From positions 4,721,962 through 4,785,961 of the forward strand of contig NC_067208.1 of NCBI RefSeq assembly GCF_026262505.1: a stretch of 64,000 bases of DNA. The letters are read 5' to 3'. Position 1 is the stretch's first letter; each line of letters opens with the position of its first letter. The position numbers and the translations under genes were made by a program. Positions 1 to 8,839 of this stretch are shown here, piece after piece. The notes beneath the pieces are model-generated. The model did not search any database. It was not told the origin of the DNA and was given only the letters and a program-made list of their open reading frames with translations. The stretch is from Trichomonas vaginalis G3 (Eukaryota; Parabasalia; Trichomonadida; Trichomonadidae).

Positions 1-600
1 ATGAGTTGCTATGACAGGAACGTTTGGAATGAACATTGAATTTACTTCATAACAGAAAGACTTATATTCTACTGAACCTTTACTATTAACTCCTGAAATA
101 CCTGTGACATTAGCTATTTTTGACTCAACGTACAAACAATTACCATAACATACGTATGGAACAGATTTCATCTCAATCGTTTTGTCAACACTTTTCAAAG
201 GAAATGTCATATGGTATGCTCCCAGAAGCAATTGAACTCTATGACTCATTCGTGTTATCTTAAACTCCTTCACATAACTGAACTTCAAAACTCCTGCAAT
301 AAGTTTAACATTCATTAAGTTTTCTTCGTTATCCTTGTTTATTGTAGTATTTATGAGAGCATTTAACACTCCAGCTAATGTTTCCATCTTATATTCTACA
401 TTATTGTGAAATCTTATTTCGTGCTTCTTTCCATCTATTTCAATCTCCATGAAATCTGTTTCATCTGTTATAACGAATGAAGCGATAGTATTGAAGTCAA
501 CCATTCTGAATGCAAGCGCCTCATTCTGTAGACCTAAGTTTGTTTGTAGCTTTACTGTCCCGTATTCGTTTGGGTCTGTACTTTGCAAATAGAACAACAT
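1..600 (-). CDS. Candidate minor capsid (penton-like) protein, partial
   Basis: An open frame starts at 600 on the minus strand (first residues MLFYLQSTDPNEYG) and runs off the left edge, so at least 200 residues are visible. It is beta-rich and has a stretch with LLLGAYHMTFPL followed by NCLYVESKI. This recalls the late part of Polinton minor capsid (penton) proteins, where an LGF-type segment is followed by a 'yvhSdl'-type strand. It is divergent from the fibre gene at 618, with only 17 bp between the two start codons, so the two must share a very short promoter region. Assignment to penton is inference from pattern; another structural protein is possible. Confidence 0.5.
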   Translation of the reverse strand, partial: MLFYLQSTDPNEYGTVKLQTNLGLQNEALAFRMVDFNTIASFVITDETDFMEIEIDGKKHEIRFHNNVEYKMETLAGVLNALINTTINKDNEENLMNVKLIAGVLKFSYVKEFKITRMSHRVQLLLGAYHMTFPLKSVDKTIEMKSVPYVCYGNCLYVESKIANVTGISGVNSKGSVEYKSFCYEVNSMFIPNVPVIATH

Positions 601-617
601 TTTATTCTCATTAAAAT

Positions 618-3359
618 ATGAGTATAGCTGCATATGCGTATGAAGCTGACAGAGCTAAACGTTTATATTTTGGTCAATACTCTCTCACACTTACTGACAA
701 ATATATTGTTATCACTGATGGAAATACTGAGAAATACATAACATGGAAGGACTATGAAAAGTTTGACCCTATTTTAACTCCATGTACTATGCCATTCATT
801 GTAAATGGTGAAGTTGTCATGAAGAACGACACAACCGTATATAAGTCTGTTCATGAAGCGTTAGAATATATGTTGAATCATAACCCAAAAAGATTTGACC
901 CAAGCACTACACCATGTGCAATGCCGTTTATAAAGGACGGTGAAATCGTAAGAGTTCCGGATTCAACGGTTTACACAGCTGTTCAAAACAGTTTACAAAA
1001 CATTTTAGCGAATATCTTTAATTCAGAAACTACAGAAATAAAATTACCGTATATAACAGATGCTAAAGAAATTAAATCAAAAACGACAACATTATTTACG
1101 TCACTTAATGATTTAATGACTTATATCATTAATATTCCTGCACCAACTACAGCATTTGATCCAAACTCGACGGTTTGCAGTGTACCTTTCATAAATGACA
1201 GTTCATTAATTACTTTAAGGGATTCGACAGTAAATGAATCATTAAAGGCGTCATTAATGAAAATCATTGATTTTAATTCATTCATGAATACATATAATTC
1301 ATTCATTAATGTTTCATATGCTTCTAAAGAAGGTGAGCCAAAAACTATCGATAAAGCGGTGTATGAAATAAAAGCATCAACGACGAAATTGAATTCGTTA
1401 ACTTTTGACGGTGATAGTTTCGTTAATGACATAACATCGGGGAAAACAATTTTAACGAAAGAATACTTAAAATCTCATGTTAGTGAGTTCGTTGAAATTG
1501 AAAAAGAAGGTGGAATTAAGTTCGATCCACTGAATTTCATTTTCAGCTTAGCGAATGCGGGTGTTAGTTTCGCTGAATGGACAACGATACAGAGTGAAAT
1601 AAATGCAATATGGACGTTTTTGGGGTCAAAAGCGGGGATGAGTGAGCTTGTAAATGCTGCAAGAACATTAGGTGAAACAGGAAATTTTGTAGATGGTTTT
1701 AAAAGACTTGTTTCAAACGTTTTGACAAACACAAAGAAATTATTTAGATATACCGTACATAACGGACGGATTTTCGAACAGATAGCAACAAACCCTCCGG
1801 TTATGGCTGCGTTGATGATGGTTAGAGATATAAAACCACGTAACGACGGGAACGAAGAACATGAACAACAGGATACTGGTCGGGTTATTCGAGACATTAA
1901 AAACGTGTATCCTGAAGTTATTGATTTATTTAGAGGAGTTAATGATTCAATTTCAAAACATTCTATAACCCTCGATGAAGAGAATAAATTAACAGATTAT
2001 ATATTCGTCATTATTGCAGAATTAATGAAGAGAATAAATGAAAAAGGAATTGGTGATATCATTAATGTCAGCGATGTAATGATGAAAAGAAATTTTGACT
2101 CATTATTTACAAAACCGAAAACAGAATATAGTCTTTATGACGTAATTACCGAATTAATGAAAAAGATTAATGATAATAAGAGTTCTGGCGGAAGAGTTGA
2201 ATTAGAAGTGAATGATGTTAATGAGAAATTAGCCGAAAAAGCAGACAAAAATGAGCTTTTAGCTCTGAGTGATAAAGTCAAGAACCACGTTCATTATATA
2301 ACTTCAGACGAACAGATTATAACGGACTACCATGGATATTTAACACGAAGTGATGAAGTGAAGACGAAAGATGTTAATGAAAGAAGATATAAATACATTC
2401 GTGCTAAAGGTTATGACATAAGCTGTACTGTACAGTATGATGTAGCTAAAGCACCAGAAGCATTTGGTTATACCGGTGAAATTTATGCCTCTACTTTCTC
2501 TGTTAAAGGTGTATTAGTTGAACCAAGATTTACATTGAGAGTTAAGTCAAAAATAACGTTTGAAGATGCTATTAAAAGTAAAGCTGACAAAGTTGAACTC
2601 GAAGCAATGAACAAAGTTTTGAAATCTCATAAACACAACATCTCCGATATAAATGAACTTCAAGCTACATTAAATAGTAAAGCTGACAAGAACCATACAC
2701 ATGAATCCTTCACTACTGTTAGAGCTGATGACATAATATTGAACTTTGACCTTGGTTCAAGTGCACCTTTAGAGAATCCAAGTACAAGCGTAAAAGATAC
2801 ACTAAACTCCTTAAATAACAAATGTATGAACATTGAAGGTCATGTCAGAAACTTTGAAGCATATGAACTACCAACAATGTTAGATAAGAAAGCTGACAAA
2901 ACAAAGCTTCAAACATTAAAGACTGAAATACTTCAAACATTATATCCTATAGGCTCTATTTATACGTCAATGAACTCAACAAATCCAGAAACAGTTTTAG
3001 GTTTTGGTGAATGGAAGCAGATTGTAGACAAATTCTTATACTGTGCTAGATATTCAAAGCAAACAGGAGGTTCGAAGAAAATTAAAGAAGCAAACCTTCC
3101 ACCGCACACTCATACAGGAACTACAAACTTTTCTGGCGACCATAGCCACTCATTAAGAGACCACCCATTATACAACTCAGAATATGAAGCTGGCAATGAC
3201 GTTTTATCTCCATCTTATAACAATTCAGCAAAAAAGACTTTTCGACCAACTGAACCAGGAGGAAATCATTCACACACTTTCACAACAAATCCAACAGGCT
3301 CGGGTGCAGATTATATGCCACCATTTGTGACTGTATTCGCATGGTACCGCGTTCAATAA
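618..3359 (+). CDS. Fibre/tail-collar-like structural protein of Maverick A
   Basis: A 913-residue ORF. The N-terminal third has four repeats of a 'FDPxxTxCxMPFI' unit (near residues 49, 91, 187 and similar). The middle is helical, with coiled-coil-like stretches and repeated 'KADK' motifs (about 535-765). The C-terminal ~120 residues are rich in His, Gly and Asn (PPHTHTGTTNFSGDHSH, then MPPFVTVFAWYRVQ). They resemble phage tail-collar and long-tail-fibre tips, which also carry 'LPIGSIYTS' before an HTH-rich head; the same IGSIYTS is seen here. The role inferred is attachment. The integrase ORF follows after 19 bp. The C-terminal domain is almost repeated at 56262-56609 in Maverick B. Confidence 0.75.
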   Translation: MSIAAYAYEADRAKRLYFGQYSLTLTDKYIVITDGNTEKYITWKDYEKFDPILTPCTMPFIVNGEVVMKNDTTVYKSVHEALEYMLNHNPKRFDPSTTPCAMPFIKDGEIVRVPDSTVYTAVQNSLQNILANIFNSETTEIKLPYITDAKEIKSKTTTLFTSLNDLMTYIINIPAPTTAFDPNSTVCSVPFINDSSLITLRDSTVNESLKASLMKIIDFNSFMNTYNSFINVSYASKEGEPKTIDKAVYEIKASTTKLNSLTFDGDSFVNDITSGKTILTKEYLKSHVSEFVEIEKEGGIKFDPLNFIFSLANAGVSFAEWTTIQSEINAIWTFLGSKAGMSELVNAARTLGETGNFVDGFKRLVSNVLTNTKKLFRYTVHNGRIFEQIATNPPVMAALMMVRDIKPRNDGNEEHEQQDTGRVIRDIKNVYPEVIDLFRGVNDSISKHSITLDEENKLTDYIFVIIAELMKRINEKGIGDIINVSDVMMKRNFDSLFTKPKTEYSLYDVITELMKKINDNKSSGGRVELEVNDVNEKLAEKADKNELLALSDKVKNHVHYITSDEQIITDYHGYLTRSDEVKTKDVNERRYKYIRAKGYDISCTVQYDVAKAPEAFGYTGEIYASTFSVKGVLVEPRFTLRVKSKITFEDAIKSKADKVELEAMNKVLKSHKHNISDINELQATLNSKADKNHTHESFTTVRADDIILNFDLGSSAPLENPSTSVKDTLNSLNNKCMNIEGHVRNFEAYELPTMLDKKADKTKLQTLKTEILQTLYPIGSIYTSMNSTNPETVLGFGEWKQIVDKFLYCARYSKQTGGSKKIKEANLPPHTHTGTTNFSGDHSHSLRDHPLYNSEYEAGNDVLSPSYNNSAKKTFRPTEPGGNHSHTFTTNPTGSGADYMPPFVTVFAWYRVQ

Positions 3360-3378
3360 AATCTTTAACTTTACATAA

Positions 3379-4209
3379 ATGAGCTTGAAAGAAGTATTCG
3401 AACAACATCCATGGAGGTCATTTAAGAAGTTCAATGAAGCTGCAAAGAGTTGGGGAATTACTAACAGAGCTGAAGTTAAAAAGTTCTTTGACAAAAATGT
3501 TGTACATCAAACAAAAATAAACCCTTACGACTACTTTTTACCAATTTACTCCAACACTCCTGACGCATACCAATTTGACACTCTCATTCAAAGCAGAAAA
3601 GGAGGACATAAACCATTCCTCATCTTCATTAATGTTAACACTCGTAAAGCATATGCATATCCAATGAAAAATAAAGGAACTCGTGAAGTGTTAAGAGTTT
3701 TACAGACGTTCGTGGCAGAACATAGCCCAAGTACTTTAACATCAGACCAAGACAGTGCATACCTCAGCAATGAAATCACAGATTTTCTCATTAAGCATAA
3801 CATAACTCACTACACTACTGAAGACCATAACCATAACATACTCGGTATCATAAACCGCTTCATAAGAACGCCCAGAGATTTAAACCAAGAGCGAGACTTT
3901 ACCGAAGAAACAATGAATCATTTTCTCGAAGTATATAATTCCTCAACACATTCTACAACAGGACATACACCAAATTCAATGACACAACAACAAGAAGAAA
4001 AGTATATACAAAAGAAACGAAGCCAAACACAAAATATCAGAAATTCAACACAATTTACCCTCATTCCTGGTACAAAAGTTCGTGTAGTTCTTGACGACAA
4101 ACCGTTGACAAAGAAACGTTTAAGGTTAAGTCGAAATTATTATATAGTAGATTCAACGCAAGGTAATGGATATCTTATAAAAGCTGCTGACGACTCCATA
4201 GCATTTTAA
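3379..4209 (+). CDS. INT: Maverick A integrase (retroviral rve-type)
   Basis: A 276-residue ORF with the retroviral integrase core fold. An Asp lies in YQFDTLI (residue 67), followed by beta-strands LIFINVNTRKAYAYPM. The second acidic site is LTSDQDSAYLS (residues 123/125), and the third region carries HNILGIINRFIRTPRDL, typical of trichomonad Maverick integrases. A basic C-terminal segment (residues 233-276) has KVRVVLDD. In the family this enzyme inserts element ends into host DNA with a 6 bp duplication. It lies directly after the fibre gene in the same orientation. The integrase region as a whole, including the piece at 4279-4464, looks broken. Confidence 0.8.
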   Translation: MSLKEVFEQHPWRSFKKFNEAAKSWGITNRAEVKKFFDKNVVHQTKINPYDYFLPIYSNTPDAYQFDTLIQSRKGGHKPFLIFINVNTRKAYAYPMKNKGTREVLRVLQTFVAEHSPSTLTSDQDSAYLSNEITDFLIKHNITHYTTEDHNHNILGIINRFIRTPRDLNQERDFTEETMNHFLEVYNSSTHSTTGHTPNSMTQQQEEKYIQKKRSQTQNIRNSTQFTLIPGTKVRVVLDDKPLTKKRLRLSRNYYIVDSTQGNGYLIKAADDSIAF

Positions 4210-4278
4210 CCTCGTCATAAATTAGTTGAAAGTAGTAATGGCAAACTTGCTGAAACCATTGACGAAGCAAAGCGAGGA

Positions 4279-4464
4279 GTGGTTATTGAAATACTTGGCT
4301 ATAACACAAACGATGACACTTATAAAGTAAGATATGAAGGAGGCGTTGAAGATGTTATACTATCTAAGAACTTGAGAGAGTCGAAGCCAACACATCTGGG
4401 ACCATTAGAGCGGGAGTACTGGAAAGATAAAAACATGCCAGAAAGAATAAGAAAATTCTTCTAA
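4279..4464 (+). pseudogene. Integrase-tail-like piece (chromo/SH3-like)
   Basis: A 61-residue open stretch just after the integrase ORF. It reads VIEILGYNTNDDTYKVRYEGG, the alternating-strand pattern of the small beta-barrel or chromo-like domain found at the C-terminus of Polinton and Ty3-type integrases, where it binds chromatin or DNA. It is listed as a separate relic piece and no function is claimed for it alone. A 14 bp palindrome (4562-4575) follows 98 bp downstream. Confidence 0.5.
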
Positions 4465-4551
4465 ACTTTTTCGTTGGATGTAAATCAGACATGAACGAGA
4501 ACAGTCATGATATCATTAATGGTACCATTTATTTACACCAAAAATAATGTT

Positions 4552-4605
4552 TAGGGTAGATGGTTAGATCTAACCTCATTTCTACCCTCATTTCTACCCT
4601 CATGA
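4552..4605. repeat. TTAGATCTAA hairpin, site 1
   Basis: The palindrome GGTTAGATCTAACC (4562-4575) is preceded by TTAGGGTAGAT and followed by repeats of CATTTCTACCC, so an outer stem GGGTAGA/TCTACCC can also form. CACCAAAAATAATGTTT stands just before it. The same arrangement occurs at 15529-15598 and 59658-59712, and a TGTTAGATCTAACA version at 5091 and 5855. It lies 3' of an ORF, so a transcript-end hairpin is one possible role. Confidence 0.7.
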
Positions 4606-4670
4606 ATTTCCTTAAGACAGAAAAAATAACGTTATTTTTCTAACTTTTTATCTTGTAGGTAAGAACAGAA

Positions 4671-5060
4671 ATGTCAGTCGAAGCAAAAACATTCACTAAC
4701 AAATCTAATGGCGAAACATTCACAAAAGGCACTTATAACGGTATTGAAGTCTTACGTAGAGACAAGGATGGTTACATTAATGCAACAAATATGTGTCAGC
4801 AGTTTAGGAAAGACTTTAGAAAGTTGTTGGAAAATAAGTCCTGGGAAGAGTATTATAAGACATTTTGACGAAGTGCAAATCTTCACTTCGTGTCATGATG
4901 CAAAAATAATGCAGGAATTCCTGAGTTTTGGTTGAAAGAATACGGTCGAGCCACTTTTGGCTCCACCTCAAAACAAGCATTTTATGAGCTTACTAAGGGC
5001 GTTATAAATGAATTCAAAGGTATTTACATACATCCTGACCTCGTTCATTTTGTTGCTGAA
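4671..5060 (+). pseudogene. KilA-N domain gene, relic copy
   Basis: It begins MSVEAKTFTNKSNGETFTKG and continues GIEVLRRDKDGYINATNMC, the start of a KilA-N DNA-binding domain. Further pieces down to about 5060 match the middle of the intact gene at 59737-60402 (STSKQAFYELTKGVINEFKG). The copy is broken in more than one place. Its downstream part gives way to the inverted-repeat cassette at 5068-5891. The leader GTAAGAACAGAAATGTC is the same as at the two other KilA-N genes (5999, 60402), which points to a shared promoter. KilA-N proteins are viral DNA-binding regulators. Confidence 0.75.
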
Positions 5061-5067
5061 TTTACAC

Positions 5068-5129
5068 CAAAAATAATGTTTATGTTAGCATGTTAGATCT
5101 AACACGTTTTCTAACCACTTTTCTAACAT
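5068..5129. repeat. Left arm of a 62 bp inverted repeat
   Basis: Positions 5068-5129 are the reverse complement of 5830-5891 with one mismatch in 62 (5077 against 5882), counted by eye. The arm starts CAAAAATAATGTTTATG, contains the palindrome TGTTAGATCTAACA (5091-5104), and ends CCACTTTTCTAACAT. Together the arms bracket an 824 bp cassette holding one ORF. Confidence 0.85.
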
Positions 5130-5178
5130 GGTCTAAAACACACAAAAGCTCACTATTCATGAATTCGATGAAATAGAA

Positions 5179-5823
5179 GTGAAACCAACTGACTCAGTAG
5201 AAATAAAGAAGTTCATACGTAAAGTAAACTATGAGTTTCTAGGATATCATTGCAACCATAAAGTTATGGACAAAGATTGCGACATGGTATATAAGAACAT
5301 CTCTGACATATATAAATCTGAAGAATTTAAGACATACGACAACTTTGTTTCGTTAGTTGCTGAATGTGTATGGCAGATAAGAGATAAAGATAAAAGATGT
5401 AAAATATGGAACGAACAAATCAGACCTACATATTCTGAGTTAAAGAAAACCATTGACGCCTTAGTTGTTCTAGCAGGTCAAATTTCAATGTATAACGCAA
5501 AAATGAATCCACAATGTTCAAAATGTAAAGCAGCAATGAGGAAATATAACTACTCCGTCAAAGAGATAGAACGTATGAGAAACGACTATGCTGACTTAAA
5601 GAAAGAAGTAGAGAAACCAGCAGAAGATAAAATGGACATGTTAGCATTTCTGAATAAAAACAATCCAACAGCAGAAGATTTCCTATTATCTGATGTCAAG
5701 AAGAAGTATAAAGAAACCTTCGGCATAGTTAAAATTTTTGATATTCTTCGTGAAGAAATAGAAGCTACAAAACTGTTTAAAGTCATGAACCATCGCAACA
5801 TATACCATGTAAAACGCTTGTAA
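5179..5823 (+). CDS. Unidentified Lys/Glu-rich protein inside the inverted-repeat cassette
   Basis: The open frame runs back to 5137 without an ATG; from 5179 it gives 214 residues. It is helical and charged, with a CSKC pair (MNPQCSKCKAAMRKYNY, about residues 112-128) and a coiled-coil-like centre. I do not recognise a family. It sits between the two arms of the 62 bp inverted repeat and directly after the KilA-N relic. It could be the C-terminal part of a KilA-N-type protein or a passenger of a small inserted element. Broken or partial status is likely. Confidence 0.5.
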   Translation: MKPTDSVEIKKFIRKVNYEFLGYHCNHKVMDKDCDMVYKNISDIYKSEEFKTYDNFVSLVAECVWQIRDKDKRCKIWNEQIRPTYSELKKTIDALVVLAGQISMYNAKMNPQCSKCKAAMRKYNYSVKEIERMRNDYADLKKEVEKPAEDKMDMLAFLNKNNPTAEDFLLSDVKKKYKETFGIVKIFDILREEIEATKLFKVMNHRNIYHVKRL

Positions 5824-5829
5824 ATAGTT

Positions 5830-5891
5830 ATGTTAGAAAAGTGGTTAGAAAACGTGTTAGATCTAACATGCTAACATAAACTTTATTTTTG
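5830..5891. repeat. Right arm of the 62 bp inverted repeat
   Basis: Mirror of 5068-5129. It contains TGTTAGATCTAACA at 5855-5868 and ends CTTTATTTTTG. It begins 7 bp after the stop codon of the enclosed ORF. No clear target duplication is seen outside the two arms. Confidence 0.85.
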
Positions 5892-5998
5892 TCTGAAAAA
5901 TGACCAAATTTCATGAATTTTTAACATTTCCTTAAGACAGAAAAAATAACGCTAATTTTATTTTTATTTATTTTTTTATTTTGTATGTAAGAACAGTA

Positions 5999-6826
5999 AT
6001 GTCAACAACAGAGAACACAACAACTGCTATCGTTCATGAAGCCATAAATGAAGAATACGAATACATACAATATAACAAACAACTTCGCCTCATTCGTTCG
6101 GTCAAAGATGATATGTACCAAATGCAAAGTATTTTGAATGCTCTTCTTTCTACAAAGCAAGCATATCATTGGTTTGAAAACCAACAGACAAAAGAACTTT
6201 TAGAAGAATTTCCTCATATGATTGCTTCCCTCGGAAAACCGAGAGAAGAGATTCCGTACGAAAATCGCAAGAATTTGGCTCCTGGTTTGAAAGGTTATTA
6301 TGTTCATAGACTTTTAGTAAATGCTGTAGCAATGTGGGCTTCACCTCGTTATGCTTGTTATATTTTCATGATGTTAGATGAACTATATAAAGCAGAACGT
6401 GGAGAGATGGAAAAGAAACTTCAAGCAAAAGATGAAGTCATTGAATCCAAAGACAAAAGCATACAGAAAAGAATACCGCGTTCAGTACCAAAAGGAAAGG
6501 AAAAAAGCTATAAGTATATGATTTACGCTGAAGAGTTGGAGAAAGAAGAAGATAGAGATATGGTTATGTTGCATTTAGTCAGAAGAAACAACAAGAGCTT
6601 TTATGACCTCGCTAAAATATATAAATCTGACAGAAACTGGTTCTATCGTGAAAACTTACCGATTTCAATGACACCGAATGAGCAAATAAAGGAAATTGTC
6701 AAAAATACTCTTCCTCAAACACACTATGACATCAAAGGTTGCACAATACTTATATTCAAAGAAGACTTAACATTACTGAAGGAAAAAATAACAGAATATT
6801 TCGACAACTTCAAAGAGGAAGAATGA
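5999..6826 (+). CDS. KilA-N domain protein with C-terminal viral domain
   Basis: The ATG at 5999 is chosen because the leader ATTTTGTATGTAAGAACAG precedes it, exactly as at the KilA-N gene of Maverick B; the frame extends upstream only without an ATG. The product is 275 residues. The KilA-N hallmark is GYYVHRLLVNAVAMWASPRY followed by ACYIFMMLDEL (about residues 100-132). A charged linker and a C-terminal domain (YKYMIYAEELEKEEDRDMVM, then FYDLAKIYKSDRNWFYRENL) resemble the domains that follow KilA-N in large DNA viruses. The likely role is DNA binding and regulation in the element. It is convergent with the gene at 6846-7319, with a gap of only 19 bp. Confidence 0.75.
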   Translation: MSTTENTTTAIVHEAINEEYEYIQYNKQLRLIRSVKDDMYQMQSILNALLSTKQAYHWFENQQTKELLEEFPHMIASLGKPREEIPYENRKNLAPGLKGYYVHRLLVNAVAMWASPRYACYIFMMLDELYKAERGEMEKKLQAKDEVIESKDKSIQKRIPRSVPKGKEKSYKYMIYAEELEKEEDRDMVMLHLVRRNNKSFYDLAKIYKSDRNWFYRENLPISMTPNEQIKEIVKNTLPQTHYDIKGCTILIFKEDLTLLKEKITEYFDNFKEEE

Positions 6827-6845
6827 ACAAAAAATATATTTTTGC

Positions 6846-7319
6846 TTAAATGACGTCAGGGTCAATTTCTTCAACCATTTCACTTTCTTCGTCAATGTCA
6901 ATAGAAGCTTCTTCAACCTTTGGTAAGAATTTCTGTATAACATCTTTGTTCGTTATTGTCTTCAGAGATGAAGGATAATATTTCACATTTGTTTCACCCT
7001 TCTTATATTCTTTCTGTTCGGAAAGATTTAAAGCAATACTGAAGAAGTCAATGTTAGAGTTCTTTATAACAGTATAATGAGTATCTTTGACATTCACGAA
7101 GAAACCCTTTTGTTTCAAAACTACTGCTAACTCTTGTGAAGTATAACGTTTGCGGTCAATGACGATAGCTAATGGTCTGACATACTGACCAAACTTAGAT
7201 TCTTTCACAAACTTCTTGTTAAAGATAACATTAACATTTGAAGCATTATTGAACTCATTCTTGATGGCATTAGCGAGAGCATTGTATGAAAAGAACTTGC
7301 AATCTTGCATGTGTTTCAT
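6846..7319 (-). CDS. Unidentified 157-residue Maverick protein
   Basis: It starts MKHMQDCKFFSYNALANAIK and ends in an acidic tail (IDIDEESEMVEEIDPDVI). The middle has basic strands (FGQYVRPLAIVIDRKRYTS). No known domain is recognised. The start is supported by the T-rich TTTTTATTTTA directly before the ATG on the minus strand, the same pattern seen before many genes of this element. It is convergent with the KilA-N gene at 5999-6826 and divergent from the ORF at 7414. Confidence 0.55.
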   Translation of the reverse strand: MKHMQDCKFFSYNALANAIKNEFNNASNVNVIFNKKFVKESKFGQYVRPLAIVIDRKRYTSQELAVVLKQKGFFVNVKDTHYTVIKNSNIDFFSIALNLSEQKEYKKGETNVKYYPSSLKTITNKDVIQKFLPKVEEASIDIDEESEMVEEIDPDVI

Positions 7320-7413
7320 TAAAATAAAAATATTAAATTATTTTGAAAAATAACTTTAAAAAATCTAATCTAATTTTTTCAAAAAAAAATATTTTTTTTA
7401 TTTCCTACTAAAG

Positions 7414-7848
7414 ATGTATCGGAAGTTGTCTAAGTTAGAACACTCGGAAATAAAACAACTTCTTACAGAAGCTAATATAGATGTTGCAAAGCATTACGCG
7501 ACAAACAAAAAAGCACTCGCTGACATCCTCAATGACTACAATGGTGAAATAACTTATGATAGAATTCATGAGTTCATAAAGTCGCAACGCGGCGAGGACG
7601 AAGTCCATGCAAGAGCATTTCCTTTAAATGACGTTGCTATTGACTTATATCATAGACGTTCAGTACCTCATGAAGTAAGAAGAGAAATGTTTGACATAAC
7701 AAATGCAAACGTTGGTCATACTCGTAAAGCTCTTTCTCATGATGTTCGTCAAGAGATGTTTGACATAACAAATGCAAACGTTGGTGAAACACGAAAGAGA
7801 GATGACACACTGAAACAACAGAGAAGAGAGATGTTTAAAATGCTTTAG
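7414..7848 (+). CDS. 144-residue ORF upstream of the polymerase, with internal repeat
   Basis: It starts MYRKLSKLEHSEIKQLL after TTTTTTTATTTCCTACTAAAG. The N-terminal helical part resembles a SAP- or rho-N-like helix pair (inference). Two near-identical units (REMFDITNANVGHTRK and QEMFDITNANVGETRK) follow at about residues 90-125. It lies where trichomonad Mavericks carry the N-terminal or terminal-protein part of the protein-primed polymerase. The whole segment from here to the polymerase ORF is a relic region, so this ORF may be only part of a former gene. Confidence 0.45.
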   Translation: MYRKLSKLEHSEIKQLLTEANIDVAKHYATNKKALADILNDYNGEITYDRIHEFIKSQRGEDEVHARAFPLNDVAIDLYHRRSVPHEVRREMFDITNANVGHTRKALSHDVRQEMFDITNANVGETRKRDDTLKQQRREMFKML

Positions 7849-8839
7849 AACAAGTTCGCAAAGCTAACGATGTCATTCTTCCATTGACGACAAACCAAAA
7901 GAAGGTGGGAGATGGTTAAAGAAAGATGAAGAGAATAGGAAGAGAAATGTGAAGTCAGGCAATAGACTCATTGACTTTAACATCGAAGCTTTAGATGAAC
8001 CAAACAGAGACTACTTACACAAACATTTCGGTAAGGTTTTCATGAGACTCTTAGAGAAGATTAAAATAAAACTCCCAACAAAGATGGATGGTATGTTATA
8101 AACTGGTGGAAAGTATGAATGTTCTACGTTAACCTCAATAATATTGGAACATTACTACATCAGCTCTTGAAGAGAACTTTATATCAGAGATAGAAGCAAA
8201 TGCCGCAGGTATTGTTGAAATGCACTATGACTTCTTCTTGACAAACATAAAGAATCTTACTGAAATAAAGATGTATGATTTAAAAAATGAAGCTTAACGA
8301 TGTCAGATGTAAAGAAAGGCAAACCAAAAAAGAGACCATATAGAGATGAAACACACTGACAGAAAGACAGAAAAGATTATTGAACAGACTTAAACAAACA
8401 GGAGATAAACAAGATATAGATGACTTCTGAATGAAATCCTTGGTGAAAAGAAAGAATTTTATAAGAAGAGAACGGTTCAGTTCTGGAAGTATCTTGCACA
8501 TTACCTATAAATCTTAACGCTACCAAATCTTCAATGAACTGAACAAAAGAACTGCAACACTTATGACAGAAATAACTGCTTCGTTTATGCTTGCATTCAG
8601 GCTGAGTAAATGAAGAAACTATTGACTACATAGAGAGAAGTCATTCGTGTTAGAGACTTTCCTCAAAGTAAAGACAAGAAATTTCTGACGCAACTGTATA
8701 GCATTTAATGTTACCATTGGTATTTCAATGACTCAAGACATAATGAAATAAAGAGATATTATACCAAAAGAATGTGAAACTGTTCAACTATTGACTTACT
8801 TCTTGTTGAAGACCACTACATGCTAAATAAAGACTTCCA
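7849..8839 (+). pseudogene. Decayed coding region before polymerase B
   Basis: About 1 kb with coding-like composition on the plus strand but no long frame. The reading is broken several times. Its place between the 144-residue ORF and the polymerase suggests it once encoded the N-terminal or terminal-protein portion of the replication gene. Nothing else is visible in it. Confidence 0.5.

Noticed and set aside
1121-1897. Minus-strand frames inside the fibre gene
   Set aside because: Shadows of the fibre ORF, with low-complexity hydrophobic translations.
5984-5998. Possible trichomonad intron signal (GTATGT) before the KilA-N ATG
   Set aside because: The stretch to the following CAG is only about 14 bases, too short for an intron, and the same leader in the relic copy at 4655 has GTAGGT. 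It is better read as a conserved leader.
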